From Verrucomicrobiaceae bacterium E54 (GTDB lineage Bacteria > Verrucomicrobiota > Verrucomicrobiia > Verrucomicrobiales > Akkermansiaceae), in NCBI GenBank assembly GCA_022548915.1, contig JAKZES010000062.1, positions 1 to 32,033 on the forward strand: a DNA stretch of 32,033 nucleotides, in the 5' to 3' direction. Positions 18,271 to 26,659 of this stretch are shown here, in pieces. Below the pieces are notes generated by a model. The model was not told where the DNA came from. It was given only the letters and a program-made list of their open reading frames with translations, and searched no databases. Both the position numbers and the translations under genes were made by a program. The first letter of the stretch is position 1, and each line of letters begins with the position of its first letter.

Positions 18271-18322
18271 GTCCTCCGAAGCCTTGGCGAAGGAGGATGA
18301 ACATCGTGGCGAACTGATTCCG
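18271..18322 (+). repeat. 52-bp dispersed repeat, copy A (after leuS)
   Basis: It starts GTCCTC, has a 16-nt variable centre, then GAGGAT and a tail containing TCGTGGCGAAC and ending TCCG. A gap-free copy lies at 21312-21363: 6/6 identical at the left end, 25/30 at the right, 6/16 in the centre. TCCTCC/GGAGGA can pair. It starts 9 bp after the leuS stop, and its tail (18300-18317) matches the last 18 bases of leuS (18245-18262) at 16 of 18 positions. Confidence 0.7.
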
Positions 18323-18362
18323 GAGCTTGAATCCCGGCAATTCTCCGGATAGGCGCCCCGCC

Positions 18363-18791
18363 ATGACCCGCGACGAAATCATCGCCCGCATCCGGAAGAT
18401 CGAGGCCCTTTACCAGGGCACCGGGGAGATGGGAGAAAAGCAGGCTGCGGAATCCGCCCTCAACCGGCTCGTCATGCGGCTCGACACCGAGACCGAGCAG
18501 GTCGAGGAAGAATTCCAGTTCAGCCTGCCCGACCCGTGGAAACGGAAGCTCTTCCTCGCCCTGGCCCGACGCCACGGGCTCAAGCCCTACCGCTACCCGC
18601 GCCAGCGCCACTCGACCGTGATGCTGCGCATCACCAAGAAGCGCCTCGACATCGTCCTCTGGCCCGAGTTCAAGGAACTCTCGGAGGTCCTCTCCCAATA
18701 TCTCGCGCAGGCCACCGACGACATCATCACCCGCGGCGTCCACGGCGACCTTTCCGAAGCCCCGCAACAGCCGAATCTGCCGCTGGACTGA
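18363..18791 (+). CDS. Conserved hypothetical protein, cytoplasmic
   Basis: 142-residue soluble protein. The N-terminus (EIIARIRKIEALYQGTGEMG, then EKQAAESALNRLVMRL) resembles the start of DUF2786-type proteins, where a helix pair with IRKI..L precedes AESALNRL; this is a weak likeness only. A basic middle (WKRKLFLALARRHGLKPYRY, then RQRHSTVMLRITKKRLDIVL) suggests nucleic-acid contact. The start at 18363 follows the repeat downstream of leuS. It faces the next gene tail to tail with a 9-bp gap. DUF2786 proteins have no assigned function, and I assign none here. Confidence 0.7.
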   Translation: MTRDEIIARIRKIEALYQGTGEMGEKQAAESALNRLVMRLDTETEQVEEEFQFSLPDPWKRKLFLALARRHGLKPYRYPRQRHSTVMLRITKKRLDIVLWPEFKELSEVLSQYLAQATDDIITRGVHGDLSEAPQQPNLPLD

Positions 18792-18800
18792 GGGGCGGCG

Positions 18801-19199
18801 TCACTCTTTGCTACCACCCCGCGCCTGCTCGATGAACGGCCCGAGAAAGTCCAGATAGCCCCGGGAGTGCCCCGCCGCCTCTCGCCGCGTATCCAGCGAT
18901 TCGACGATGCCCCGCAGCGCCACCCGCAGGTCGGCCGCCGAAGGACCCGAGGCGCGGATGCCGTCGCTCACTTCGCCCAAGAGGACGTAGAGCGCCGCCA
19001 CCGTGCCGTCTCCCGCCTTCTTCGGCGGCTTGCCTGCGAGCTTCTTGTCGAGTTTCTGGAGGGCGGACTTCACCTCCGAATCCTTCGGCCCGGCTTGGCC
19101 CGAGTTGCGGGATTCGCGGTCGAAGTCGTGAATCGCCCCTTCGAGCCTGAAGATCATGCCGGAGACAAACGGATCATGCATCGGACCATGGCGGCTCAT
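18801..19199 (-). CDS. Hypothetical small helical protein
   Basis: 132-residue protein without signal peptide; I do not recognise the family. It is charged and helical: HDPFVSGMIFRLEGAIHDF, SEVKSALQKLDKKLAGKPPK, ALYVLLGEVSDGIRASG, ADLRVALRGIVESLDTRREA. A later ATG at 19181 (MHDPF) is an alternative start. It converges on the gene ending at 18791 and is followed upstream by 123 bp that hold the vapBC control region. Codon use and composition are like those of neighbours, so it is probably real. Confidence 0.6.
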   Translation of the reverse strand: MSRHGPMHDPFVSGMIFRLEGAIHDFDRESRNSGQAGPKDSEVKSALQKLDKKLAGKPPKKAGDGTVAALYVLLGEVSDGIRASGPSAADLRVALRGIVESLDTRREAAGHSRGYLDFLGPFIEQARGGSKE

Positions 19200-19316
19200 G
19201 CCCGGGTGATGCCAGATTGTGGAGCCGGGTCAATCTTCCAGTCCCCGCCAAGAGTCGTGGGAGACCGAGGGGGGATTCACTCACCAAGGAGCGGTGACCT
19301 TGACGTCGACCCATAA

Positions 19317-19337
19317 ACCCATATGATTACCCATATG
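19317..19337 (+). promoter_or_regulatory. Candidate VapB operator: ACCCATATG direct repeat
   Basis: ACCCATATG occurs at 19317-19325 and 19329-19337, 12 bp apart. Each copy holds a CATATG palindrome and an ATG (19323, 19335) in frame with vapB. Ribbon-helix-helix antitoxins usually bind paired palindromes near their own start, so this is a likely autoregulatory site; there is no direct proof. Confidence 0.4.
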
Positions 19338-19589
19338 AAAACGACGCTGGATCTCCCCGACGATCTGCTGATCGAGGCGAAGGCGACCGCCGCCCGGCGC
19401 CGGATGACCCTGCGGGAGTTGGTGACCCGCGCCTTGGAGCGGGATTTGCGCCCCGTCCCGCCGCCGACTGCGGAGGAGCATTTCACCATCGACGAGGACG
19501 GCTGGCCGGTATTCGAGCGGAAGGGCTACACCGGGCCGCCGGTCACGAACGAGCTGGTCAACCGGCTTCGTGAGCAGGAAGGGATCTGA
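19335..19589 (+). CDS. vapB: Antitoxin, VapB-like with ribbon-helix-helix N-terminus
   Basis: 84-residue antitoxin. Residues 1-40 (MKTTLDLPDDLLIEAKATAA, then RRRMTLRELVTRALERDL) are a ribbon-helix-helix DNA-binding unit of the VapB/type II class. The C-terminal tail (EEHFTIDEDGWPVFERKG, NELVNRLREQEGI) should wrap the toxin. The start may be at 19323 (adds MITH) or 19335; neither has a good ribosome-binding site. The stop overlaps the toxin ATG as TGATG, the usual coupling that keeps antitoxin ahead of toxin. It is expected to repress its own operon and neutralise the PIN nuclease. Confidence 0.85.
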   Translation: MKTTLDLPDDLLIEAKATAARRRMTLRELVTRALERDLRPVPPPTAEEHFTIDEDGWPVFERKGYTGPPVTNELVNRLREQEGI

Positions 19590-20023
19590 TGAGGGCGCTC
19601 TTCGACATCAACGTATTGCTCGCCCGCTTCGACCGACTCCACGACCACCACGGGAGGACACAACAGTGGTTCCGGGGACGGGCGATTGACACGATCCTGA
19701 CCTGCACCCTCACTGAGAACGGCTTCCTCCGGATCTTTGCCAATCCCGCCTACCCCACCGGCCCCGGGAACATGCGCGATGCCGCTGCCATGCTCTCCCG
19801 GATCCGCTCGGTGCCTGGACATGACTTCGTTGCCGAGGACCGCTCGATTCTCGATCCTTCGCTCGGAGTGGCGCTGGGATCGAACACTCCGGCGCAGATC
19901 ACCGACCTCTACCTGCTCGCCCTGGCGGTGCGCCACGATGCGAAATTCGTGACGCTCGACACCCGTATCGATCCCGCCTCGGTGAAAGGCGGCACCTCCG
20001 CGCTGGTGGTCATCCCGGAGTGA
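19589..20023 (+). CDS. vapC: PIN-domain toxin ribonuclease, VapC-like
   Basis: 144-residue PIN-domain RNase of the VapC type, expected to cut tRNA or rRNA in a magnesium-dependent way when freed from VapB. The acidic active-site residues are D6 (MRALFDINVLLARF), E43 (TLTENGFLRI), D106 (AQITDLYLLALA) and D124 (KFVTLDTRID), at the usual spacing. The length is typical. It begins inside the vapB stop codon. Its 3' end overlaps the downstream open frame that extends from the convergent minus-strand gene by 14 bp. The target RNA is unknown. Confidence 0.9.
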   Translation: MRALFDINVLLARFDRLHDHHGRTQQWFRGRAIDTILTCTLTENGFLRIFANPAYPTGPGNMRDAAAMLSRIRSVPGHDFVAEDRSILDPSLGVALGSNTPAQITDLYLLALAVRHDAKFVTLDTRIDPASVKGGTSALVVIPE

Positions 20024-20102
20024 TCCGGCGGAACTCCTCCCGGATTCCCACCAGCACCTCGTTGGCCTTCTCGCGGTCCGGTGTCTCGGGCAGTTCCGAA
20101 CC
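20010..20102 (-). other. In-frame coding-like extension after the stop of the 210-residue secreted protein
   Basis: Reading on past the TGA at 20105-20103, the same frame stays open for 30 codons to a second TGA (20012-20010). It encodes GSELPETPDREKANEVLVGI plus REEFRRITPG, a plausible amphipathic helix. 25 of 30 codons end in G or C, as in real genes here. It may be a tail lost by a nonsense mutation, a read-through product, or chance. Confidence 0.4.
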
Positions 20103-20735
20103 TCAGCCCTCGCCCTGATACTCGGTGCCGGTGCACTGGGTGCCGTCGTGATAGCAGCGCCACGGCTTCTCCACGCCTTCGACGTCGACATCGATGATGA
20201 ACGAAGTCTCCCCGCGCTCCGCCTTGATGACCTTCATCTCCCTGTCCGGGATCTGCTTCCGCAGGGCGGCCAGGCAATCGTTGATCACTTTGTCGGGCAC
20301 CGGACCCGTGGCCGGCTTCTCCTCCTCGGGCGGCTTCTCGTCGGTGATGCTCACCAGCATCTTGTACCCGGCCGTTTCCCCCCGCCTTGCGGCGGCGCGG
20401 TTGAGGAATACATCGATCGAGTGATCGCCGCTCTTGTAGAGCTGGCCGACGTATTCCCTGCCACCACTCAAGGAGTTGAAGAGCGCCTCCTCGCCCGGCC
20501 CGCGCCCCGGGATGTAGATGTTGAAATCCGCTCCCTTCCCGACCGGGAGAATCAGAACCTTCAGCCACTGCTTGTCGCGGGCGTTGAGTTTGTAGAGCAC
20601 CGAATCGCGGCCGCTCACCTCGCCACTGACGACCGTGTGACTCTCGCCGGGCTTGAACTCGATGCGCTTCGCCTTGGTTTCCCCGGCGGCGGACAGCGCC
20701 AGGACGGCAGTGAACAACAGAATGGAACGGATCAT
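20103..20735 (-). CDS. Secreted hypothetical protein
   Basis: 210 residues with a signal peptide (MIRSILLFTAVLALSAAGET). The first half (FKPGESHTVVSGEVSGRDSV, LYKLNARDKQWLKVLILPVG, then DHSIDVFLNRAAARR) looks like a pre-peptidase C-terminal (PPC)-type beta-sandwich. This fits lipoprotein-like inhibitors and adhesion domains, but I am not sure. After a Pro/Glu linker (EKPPEEEKPATGP) comes an alpha/beta tail (VINDCLAALRKQIPDREMKV) with IIDVDVEGVEKPWRCYHDGT. There are three Cys near the end, possibly disulfide-bonded. The frame stays open for 30 coding-like codons past the TGA. No function assigned. Confidence 0.75.
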   Translation of the reverse strand: MIRSILLFTAVLALSAAGETKAKRIEFKPGESHTVVSGEVSGRDSVLYKLNARDKQWLKVLILPVGKGADFNIYIPGRGPGEEALFNSLSGGREYVGQLYKSGDHSIDVFLNRAAARRGETAGYKMLVSITDEKPPEEEKPATGPVPDKVINDCLAALRKQIPDREMKVIKAERGETSFIIDVDVEGVEKPWRCYHDGTQCTGTEYQGEG

Positions 20736-20781
20736 GGGATCGGGAGGTTGGAGTGGCTTATCTGGTGTTGAGATTCATCAA

Positions 20782-21180
20782 TCATTCCGCCATGCCCCGC
20801 GCCCAGGCAGGCCCGTTGGCGGCTTCATAGGCCGGAACGCTGCCCAGTTGTCGGCCGGTCCTGCTATCGAAGAGCTGCACGGTGGCCGGACCATGATTGC
20901 CCCGGGACTTGACGGCAATCTGCTCCTGCTCGCTGTACCAGCGGGTCTCCTCGACGTTCGGGAGGGCGGTGCGGATGACACTCAGGGTCCGATTGCCCTC
21001 GCGGACCGTCACGCTACCCGAGCCGCTAGTGGCGGTCAGTGGCTGGGTGAATCCAGCCTGGGACCCAGAGGGCTGTTGTCCGGTAGAGCCGGTAGTTGAG
21101 CCGGGCTCTTCGACAACGATGCACTGGCTGAGCAGGAGAACGGGGACGGGCAGCAGAAAGAGGAGGTGGCGATTCTTCAT
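20782..21180 (-). CDS. Small hypothetical lipoprotein
   Basis: 132 residues. The signal peptide MKNRHLLFLLPVPVLLLSQC ends in a lipobox LSQC (Cys20), so the mature protein should be lipid-anchored. It has a Ser/Thr/Gly-rich linker (EEPGSTTGSTGQQPSGSQAG) followed by a small domain: VTVREGNRTLSVIRTALPNV, then QEQIAVKSRGNHGPATVQLF. The middle resembles short outer-membrane lipoproteins of unknown role. It precedes the secreted hypothetical gene on the same strand by 46 bp, so the two may share a transcript. Confidence 0.7.
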   Translation of the reverse strand: MKNRHLLFLLPVPVLLLSQCIVVEEPGSTTGSTGQQPSGSQAGFTQPLTATSGSGSVTVREGNRTLSVIRTALPNVEETRWYSEQEQIAVKSRGNHGPATVQLFDSRTGRQLGSVPAYEAANGPAWARGMAE

Positions 21181-21311
21181 GATGGAAAAGATGGATGCTT
21201 TTCAAAACCCGGAATCGGATCCGGTCAAATGTTTTCGCTGCACCTGCCGTTCATGCACCCCGGATCTCCGCCTGATTTCACCGGCGAAGCCCTGGAAAAA
21301 CGCATTTGCCC

Positions 21312-21363
21312 GTCCTCAACCGCTTCGGTGGCCGAGGATAAGCCTCGTGGCGAACCGAATCCG
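21312..21363 (+). repeat. 52-bp dispersed repeat, copy B
   Basis: Gap-free partner of the repeat at 18271-18322, with the same GTCCTC, 16-nt centre, GAGGAT layout and the conserved TCGTGGCGAAC tail. CCTC/GAGG and an inner ACCG/CGGT can pair, so the hairpin is kept although the centre differs. It lies in the intergenic space next to the 3' end of the GH141-like gene. Confidence 0.65.
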
Positions 21364-21377
21364 AAACATCCGCTCGT

Positions 21378-23327
21378 TCAGTGCTTCGGGGTCTCACGCG
21401 CCAGCGCCTTCCACCCGGCATCGCCACGCACTCCGGCAGCGGCAGGATCGAAGGGACGGAACCCGATCATCCGCACCGCCTCCTCGTCCTGAAAATCGAA
21501 ATCCCCGCGAGCCGGATCGACAAATCCAGGATCAGCGACGACCGAGTTGCGGTCTTGCCCCTTCGCCCGCCATTCCTCGAAGGACATGCCGAAACAGTCG
21601 ATCGGACCGCCATCGGTGCGCCAGTAGAGATTGCGTTCGGACTCGAGGATCCCCTTGCCACGCGCACCGCCGCCCCACAGCGGGCCCTTGTCCCAAATCA
21701 CGATATTCCCCGTGAATCGGAACGAGAGGTGCTCTTCGGGCCGGGTGAACTGAAGCTGCGGGTTGCGGGCGAAGGCGAAGATGTTGTTCCGGATCACGTT
21801 CTCCTTTCCGTAGTGCTGGTGATAGCCGCCGGTGGTGGTTCGGTGGACGAGGTTGTTCTCCAGCAGGATGCCGGTGCTGCCCTCGTCGTTGTAGAGCCCC
21901 CAGCCGCCGTAGGCGTAGGAGACGATGTCGTGGATGTGGTTGTGGCGCAGCGTGGTGCCTTCCGACGGACCCAGCGTGTAGATCCCGCCCATGTCGCTGA
22001 GCCGGCCGTCGCCGATGTGGTGGATGTGGTTGAAGTCGATGCGGTTGCGCTTCGCATCGCTCTCGGCATAGCCCCAGCGCCAGCCGACCGAGACGCCGGT
22101 GTAGGCGAAATGGCTGATCTCGTTGTGAAGGATCCGGTTGTCCGGGCTGTGGCCGATCCACACCCCGACCGCGCAGGGAAAGACGTGACCGCCGTCGCGG
22201 ATGATGCAGTCCTCGACCCGGTTGCCGCCGGTGCTGCGCTCCATTTGCGATGACCCGATCCGGACCCCGCCGGCCCCGAGGTCGTGGAAGTAGGTCTTTT
22301 CCAGCCGGCAATCGCGGCAGCCGTCGCGGAACCAGAGGCCGTAGATCCCGGTGTGGGCGATCTCGCAGTCCACGAAGGTCACGGACGCGGCGTGATCGGC
22401 CTGGATCACCGCCTCGATCGGCGCCGCCGCCTGGGCCGGCTCGAAGCCTTCCGGCGGACAGCTCCAGCCGGCGTGCCGGAACGCCAGGCCCTCGATCCTG
22501 ACATGCGCCACCGACGCCTCCGGGCGGCCCCGGATCACCAGCAGCTTTTCCGTGACCGGCGCCACCACCTCGGCCGTCGCGGGATCCTCGCCGGGCCGCG
22601 GCCGATAGGTGAGTTCGCCGCCGCGGGACAGGAACCACTCGCCGGGCTCGTCGAGCGCCGCGGAAAAGTTCTCGAAAATCACGCCGGTCTTCGCGTCCCA
22701 GCGGTTCCAAGGCTTCATCGGCCTGCCATGGGTGACCAGCGTGTCGCCGTCGATCCGGTCGAGGAAGCGCCGCGTGTTGTCCCACTTGTGGTAGGCCAGC
22801 ATCTGGACCCGCGCGAAATCCGCGGCCTCGAGCGTCCGCAACGGTTCGAGGACCTTCGGCGGCAGCGTGACGGTCTGCCGTGCCCGGTCCTCGCCGAGCT
22901 TTTCCTCATCGACTTTCTTCATCCGCACGAATCCCTCGTCCGGCTCGCGCGCCCGGGTCGCCCGCCGGCCATCGACCCACAATTGATCGAAGGCCGGCCC
23001 CTCAACCTTCGCGCGCCAGAGTCCGTCGGCACCGACCGTGAACCCGCCGATCCTGCGGCCGCCGGAGATCACCGGCTTCGTCCCCGGTGCCGCGACCAGG
23101 CGCAGCGGAGCGTCTTCCGTGCCGGAGTCGGCGGGGGTCAGGACCAGCGGCGAGGAAATCCGGTGAACGCCGTCGAGAAAGACCAGCTCGACCGCTTCAC
23201 CTGGATGATCCGCGCGGAGCTGGCGGGACCGTTCGAGCGCGGCGGCGAGGTCGTCGCCGGGTTTGATTTCGAGCATCGCTCCCGCCGCGGCACCCGCCAG
23301 CAGGATCATCATCCAACCACATTTCAT
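21378..23327 (-). CDS. Secreted right-handed beta-helix glycosidase, GH141-like
   Basis: 649 residues with a signal peptide ([18 protein letters not shown]). The middle is a right-handed parallel beta-helix with repeated short turns: [54 protein letters not shown]. It is followed by [20 protein letters not shown] and a C-terminal part with [13 protein letters not shown]. The arrangement resembles family GH141, which includes an alpha-L-fucosidase (BT1002) and a xylanase; a plain polysaccharide lyase or other beta-helix enzyme is also possible. It is divergent from the GH29 fucosidase with only 88 bp between, which supports joint regulation and a role with fucosylated glycans. Confidence 0.75.
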   Translation of the reverse strand: MKCGWMMILLAGAAAGAMLEIKPGDDLAAALERSRQLRADHPGEAVELVFLDGVHRISSPLVLTPADSGTEDAPLRLVAAPGTKPVISGGRRIGGFTVGADGLWRAKVEGPAFDQLWVDGRRATRAREPDEGFVRMKKVDEEKLGEDRARQTVTLPPKVLEPLRTLEAADFARVQMLAYHKWDNTRRFLDRIDGDTLVTHGRPMKPWNRWDAKTGVIFENFSAALDEPGEWFLSRGGELTYRPRPGEDPATAEVVAPVTEKLLVIRGRPEASVAHVRIEGLAFRHAGWSCPPEGFEPAQAAAPIEAVIQADHAASVTFVDCEIAHTGIYGLWFRDGCRDCRLEKTYFHDLGAGGVRIGSSQMERSTGGNRVEDCIIRDGGHVFPCAVGVWIGHSPDNRILHNEISHFAYTGVSVGWRWGYAESDAKRNRIDFNHIHHIGDGRLSDMGGIYTLGPSEGTTLRHNHIHDIVSYAYGGWGLYNDEGSTGILLENNLVHRTTTGGYHQHYGKENVIRNNIFAFARNPQLQFTRPEEHLSFRFTGNIVIWDKGPLWGGGARGKGILESERNLYWRTDGGPIDCFGMSFEEWRAKGQDRNSVVADPGFVDPARGDFDFQDEEAVRMIGFRPFDPAAAGVRGDAGWKALARETPKH

Positions 23328-23415
23328 GACTTCGAGGATACCGCTCCGCCGCCACGGTTCTCACAACCCGTGTCAGCCGTGCTAGATTCCGGCTCGGGAT
23401 GGCGTTTCTTTCGTC

Positions 23416-24750
23416 ATGAAGGCCCTGCTTTGCCTCGCGATCGCCCTGTCCGCCCTCCCCCTGAATGCCGAAACCGAGGCCGAGCGCGATGCCCGGATGG
23501 AGTGGTTCCGGGAGGCCCGCTTCGGGATGTTCATCCACTGGGGCGTTTATTCGATTCCCGCCGGCGAGTGGAAGGGCAAGCCCTACAAGGGCATCGCCGA
23601 GTGGATCCAGAACCACGCCAAGATCCCGGTCGCCGAATACGAGCCGCTCAAGGATCAGTTCAACCCGGTGAAGTACGATCCCGAGGCCTGGGTGAAGTTG
23701 GCCAAGGACGCCGGGATGAAGTACATCGTCATCACCAGCAAGCACCACGACGGCTTCTGCCTGTGGGATTCGAAACAGACCGAGTGGGACATCGCTTCCA
23801 CCCCCTACAAGAAGGACCTGCTCAAGCCGCTCGCCGAAGCCTGCCGCAAGCACGGGCTCAAGTTCTGTCTCTACCACTCGATCATGGACTGGCACCACCC
23901 GGACTGGGGGACCAAGAAGCCGTGGCGCGGCAACGCCGACAACCCCGCGCCCGACATGGACGCCTACACGGCCTACATGAAGGCCCAGCTCAAGGAACTG
24001 CTCACCGAATACGGCGACGTCGGCATCCTGTGGTTCGACGGTGAATGGGAGGACGCCTGGACCCACGAGCGCGGCAAGGACCTCGACGATTACGTGCGCT
24101 CGCTGCAGCCCGACATCATCGTCAACAACCGCGTCGACAAGGGCCGCAAGGGCATGGAGGGCATGAGCAAGGACGACAAGTTCCGCGGCGACTACGGCAC
24201 GCCCGAGCAGCAGATCCCCGCGAACGGTTTGCCCGGGGTCGACTGGGAATCGTGCATGACGATGAACGACACCTGGGGCTACTCGAACCTCGACCACGAC
24301 TGGAAGTCCTCCGAAAAGCTGATCCGCAATCTGGTCGACATCGCCAGCAAGGGCGGCAACTACCTGCTCAACGTCGGCCCCACTGCCGAAGGCGAAATCC
24401 CCGCCCCGAGCGTCGAACGCCTGGAGGCCATCGGTGACTGGATGAAGGTCAACGCCGAGTCGATCCACGGCACCTCGGCCAATCCGTTCAAGTCGACCCC
24501 CTGGGGCCGTTGCACCATGAAAGCCATCGATGGTGGCACCCGGCTCTACCTGCACGTCTTCGACTGGCCACAGGACGGCAAGCTCAAGCTACCCGGCCTG
24601 GCCAATGAGATCACCGGTGCCCGCCTGCTGGCGAATCGGGCCAAGGTAAGGGTCGAGGGTGCCACTTTGACCCTGCCCGCGACCGCCCCCGACCCGGTCG
24701 ACACGGTCGTCGCCGTGGACATCAAGGGCGCCATCGCCCTCGAAGAGTGA
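23416..24750 (+). CDS. Secreted GH29 alpha-L-fucosidase
   Basis: 444 residues with a signal peptide (MKALLCLAIALSALPLNAET). GH29 retaining alpha-L-fucosidase removes terminal fucose from glycans. Landmarks: RFGMFIHWGVYSIPAGEW near the start, YIVITSKHHDGFCLWDS, and the nucleophile D208 in GILWFDGEWEDAW. The active-site barrel continues to LIRNLVDIASKGGNYLLNVG, and a short C-terminal beta-domain follows (about 365-444). The length is typical of the shorter GH29 enzymes. It is divergent from the GH141-like gene, and a type I sulfatase lies 3.1 kb downstream. Acid/base Glu cannot be placed with certainty from the sequence alone. Confidence 0.93.
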   Translation: MKALLCLAIALSALPLNAETEAERDARMEWFREARFGMFIHWGVYSIPAGEWKGKPYKGIAEWIQNHAKIPVAEYEPLKDQFNPVKYDPEAWVKLAKDAGMKYIVITSKHHDGFCLWDSKQTEWDIASTPYKKDLLKPLAEACRKHGLKFCLYHSIMDWHHPDWGTKKPWRGNADNPAPDMDAYTAYMKAQLKELLTEYGDVGILWFDGEWEDAWTHERGKDLDDYVRSLQPDIIVNNRVDKGRKGMEGMSKDDKFRGDYGTPEQQIPANGLPGVDWESCMTMNDTWGYSNLDHDWKSSEKLIRNLVDIASKGGNYLLNVGPTAEGEIPAPSVERLEAIGDWMKVNAESIHGTSANPFKSTPWGRCTMKAIDGGTRLYLHVFDWPQDGKLKLPGLANEITGARLLANRAKVRVEGATLTLPATAPDPVDTVVAVDIKGAIALEE

Positions 24751-24870
24751 GTCTTCGCGGACAAACCCGACCGCCACTCGACTCTATCTCGAAGTGTTTC
24801 AAGATTGCTTTTGATACATTGGATATTTGGAGTTATGAAGTAATCGAATTCGTCTCAAACCAGACTGACC

Positions 24871-26055
24871 ATGAACCACACCGCACAAGCCACCCTCCTC
24901 TGCGCGCTGATCTCAGCGCTTCCGGCCTCGGTCGCCGCCCCCGCCAAGCAGGCCCCGATCTCCGAACAAGTCATCCTCGAAAGTTTCGACTCCCTTTCCG
25001 CGACGCTGAAGCAGGCGCGCCAGCAGGTCACCCAGGCGGTGAACCGCCGCGACGAGGCACTGATCCAACTCGCCGCGAGCCAGAAGGCGAATACGCACAA
25101 GGAACGCGAGATTGCGGAACTCCGGAAGCAACTCGCGGAAAGCCGCCAGTCGGCGGAAGCCTGGAAGCGAAAGGCCGCCAGCTTCGAAAAGAACGCCGCC
25201 GAATGGAAGAAGACCGCCGAGGAGCGCGCCGAGCAGCTCGCCATCGGCGGCGAGGCCCAGAAGAAGCTCGGGAGTTTCCGTGACCGCCTGGACACCACGA
25301 TGAAAGAGTTCACCTCGCTGGAGGCCGAGTTGGTCCAGCTGCGCAAGGAAATGAAGGAGCCGCGGGAGAAGGCGGCCCTGATGCGCGAGAACCGGCAGCT
25401 CAAGGGGCAAAGCCAGACGGCCGGCAAACAGCTCGCGGAAGCCGTTAAAGCCAATGCCGAAACCGTCAAGCAGCTGCAAACCACCCGCAAGGAGCTCGGC
25501 GAAGTCAGGAATGCCCTTCAAGACGCCCGGACGCAGGCCCAGCGGTCCGAGCAAGCGATGGGAGCCGAGTTGAAGAAGGGGCAGGAGGCTCTCGCCAAGA
25601 CCGAAACGCAGGCCAGGCAGCTGCAGGAACAACTTACGGAGGCGCGGAAAGCCCACGCCAACACCCGCAAGGAGCTGGAACAGGCGCAGACGGAAGGCGC
25701 GGGCAAGCTCGACGAGCTCCGCAAACAGTTGGGAGCCAGCCAGAAGAAGACCTCCGAGCAGGAAAAGCAGCTGGCCGAGGCTCAGAAGGCGCAAGCCGAC
25801 GCGCGCAAGGAACTCCAGCAGGCCCGTGCGGCGGGTGCCGCCAAGATCGATGCGCTGCAAGAGCAGTTGAAAGCCGCGCAGCAGACCGCCGCTGAGCAGA
25901 AGCAGCAGCTGACCGAAGCCCAGCGCAAGCTGGCCGGAGCCGAAGAGCTGCGGAAGCGATTGGCAGGTTCCGTTCAGCAGAAGGAACAGACCATCGCCAA
26001 CCTGCGCAAGCGGCTTCAAAACCGGCCGGACAAGCCGGGCGACGACCAGGGCTGA
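24871..26055 (+). CDS. Periplasmic coiled-coil protein
   Basis: 394 residues: a signal peptide (MNHTAQATLLCALISALPAS) followed by an almost unbroken coiled coil from about residue 30 to 385, rich in Ala, Gln, Glu and Lys with repeated units such as QLAEAQKAQADARKEL, QLTEARKAHANTRKEL and QLTEAQRKLAGAEELR. There is no membrane segment after the signal peptide and no globular domain. It is probably a periplasmic filament or envelope spacer; no family is recognised. The upstream 120 bp are AT-rich and may hold its promoter. It ends at a strong terminator, so it is likely transcribed alone. Confidence 0.8.
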   Translation: MNHTAQATLLCALISALPASVAAPAKQAPISEQVILESFDSLSATLKQARQQVTQAVNRRDEALIQLAASQKANTHKEREIAELRKQLAESRQSAEAWKRKAASFEKNAAEWKKTAEERAEQLAIGGEAQKKLGSFRDRLDTTMKEFTSLEAELVQLRKEMKEPREKAALMRENRQLKGQSQTAGKQLAEAVKANAETVKQLQTTRKELGEVRNALQDARTQAQRSEQAMGAELKKGQEALAKTETQARQLQEQLTEARKAHANTRKELEQAQTEGAGKLDELRKQLGASQKKTSEQEKQLAEAQKAQADARKELQQARAAGAAKIDALQEQLKAAQQTAAEQKQQLTEAQRKLAGAEELRKRLAGSVQQKEQTIANLRKRLQNRPDKPGDDQG

Positions 26056-26077
26056 GGCCCCCGCGCCCCCTTTTTCA

Positions 26078-26112
26078 CGGCCGCACCCCTCGCCGGGATG
26101 CGGTCGTTTTTT
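26078..26112 (+). terminator. Rho-independent terminator after the coiled-coil gene
   Basis: The arms CGGCCGCACCC (26078-26088) and GGGATGCGGTCG (26095-26106) pair over 11 bases with one bulge, loop CTCGCC, followed by TTTTTT (26107-26112). Confidence 0.85.
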
Positions 26113-26204
26113 GTGTCCCCGCCGGAGCTCCGAATGCCACCACCCCGCGCTCCGCAGGACGTGAACTTGCGCATCTGCTCTCCATCCGCCAGAATCCCCC
26201 GATC

Positions 26205-26603
26205 ATGAAAGCCACCTTCATCGCTCTTGTTCTCACCCTCGTCCTGGCTTCGTGCGCCGGCATGGGCTCGTCCAACACCAAGCGCCTCCTTTCCGCCTCC
26301 GGTTTCCAGCCCAGAAAGCCTGCCAACGAGGAACAGACGGCGCTCTACGACCGGATGGAGCCCTACAAGCTCTACAACAAGGAAATGAATGGAAAGATGG
26401 TCTACGGCTACAAGGATTCGGACCAGGGCGTGGTCTATGTCGGCGGTGCCGAGGAACACGAGAAATATCAGCGTCTCGCGGTCGAACAGCAGATCGCCCG
26501 CGACCAGCGGGCCGCCGCCGAGATCGAGATGGAAGCCTCACTCGGTTGGAGCCGCTACGGTTGGGGTGCCTGGAGTCCCTATCAGAGCCGGATCTACTAC
26601 TGA
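26205..26603 (+). CDS. Small hypothetical lipoprotein
   Basis: 132 residues with a signal peptide and a clear lipobox LASC (MKATFIALVLTLVLASC, Cys17). The mature part is hydrophilic: LLSASGFQPRKPANEEQTAL, PYKLYNKEMNGKMVYGYKDS, then EEHEKYQRLAVEQQIARDQR, and ends in an aromatic-rich WSRYGWGAWSPYQSRIYY. No family is recognised; the aromatic tail might contact membranes or glycans, but this is only a thought. It is followed by the secreted peroxidase gene after 56 bp. Confidence 0.75.
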   Translation: MKATFIALVLTLVLASCAGMGSSNTKRLLSASGFQPRKPANEEQTALYDRMEPYKLYNKEMNGKMVYGYKDSDQGVVYVGGAEEHEKYQRLAVEQQIARDQRAAAEIEMEASLGWSRYGWGAWSPYQSRIYY

Positions 26604-26659
26604 AGCATCAGCCCATACGACCGCTTGCGCGCGGCGGATCACGACCTACCTTCCGGCTC

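Noticed and set aside
20103-20105. Selenocysteine at the TGA of the 210-residue protein
   Set aside because: No selenoprotein family fits, no clear SECIS hairpin was seen after the TGA, and the secreted peroxidase in the window uses Cys.
23328-23415. A -10 box (TAGATT) for the GH29 gene
   Set aside because: There is no -35 at a suitable distance, so I do not report it as a promoter although the spacer must contain one.
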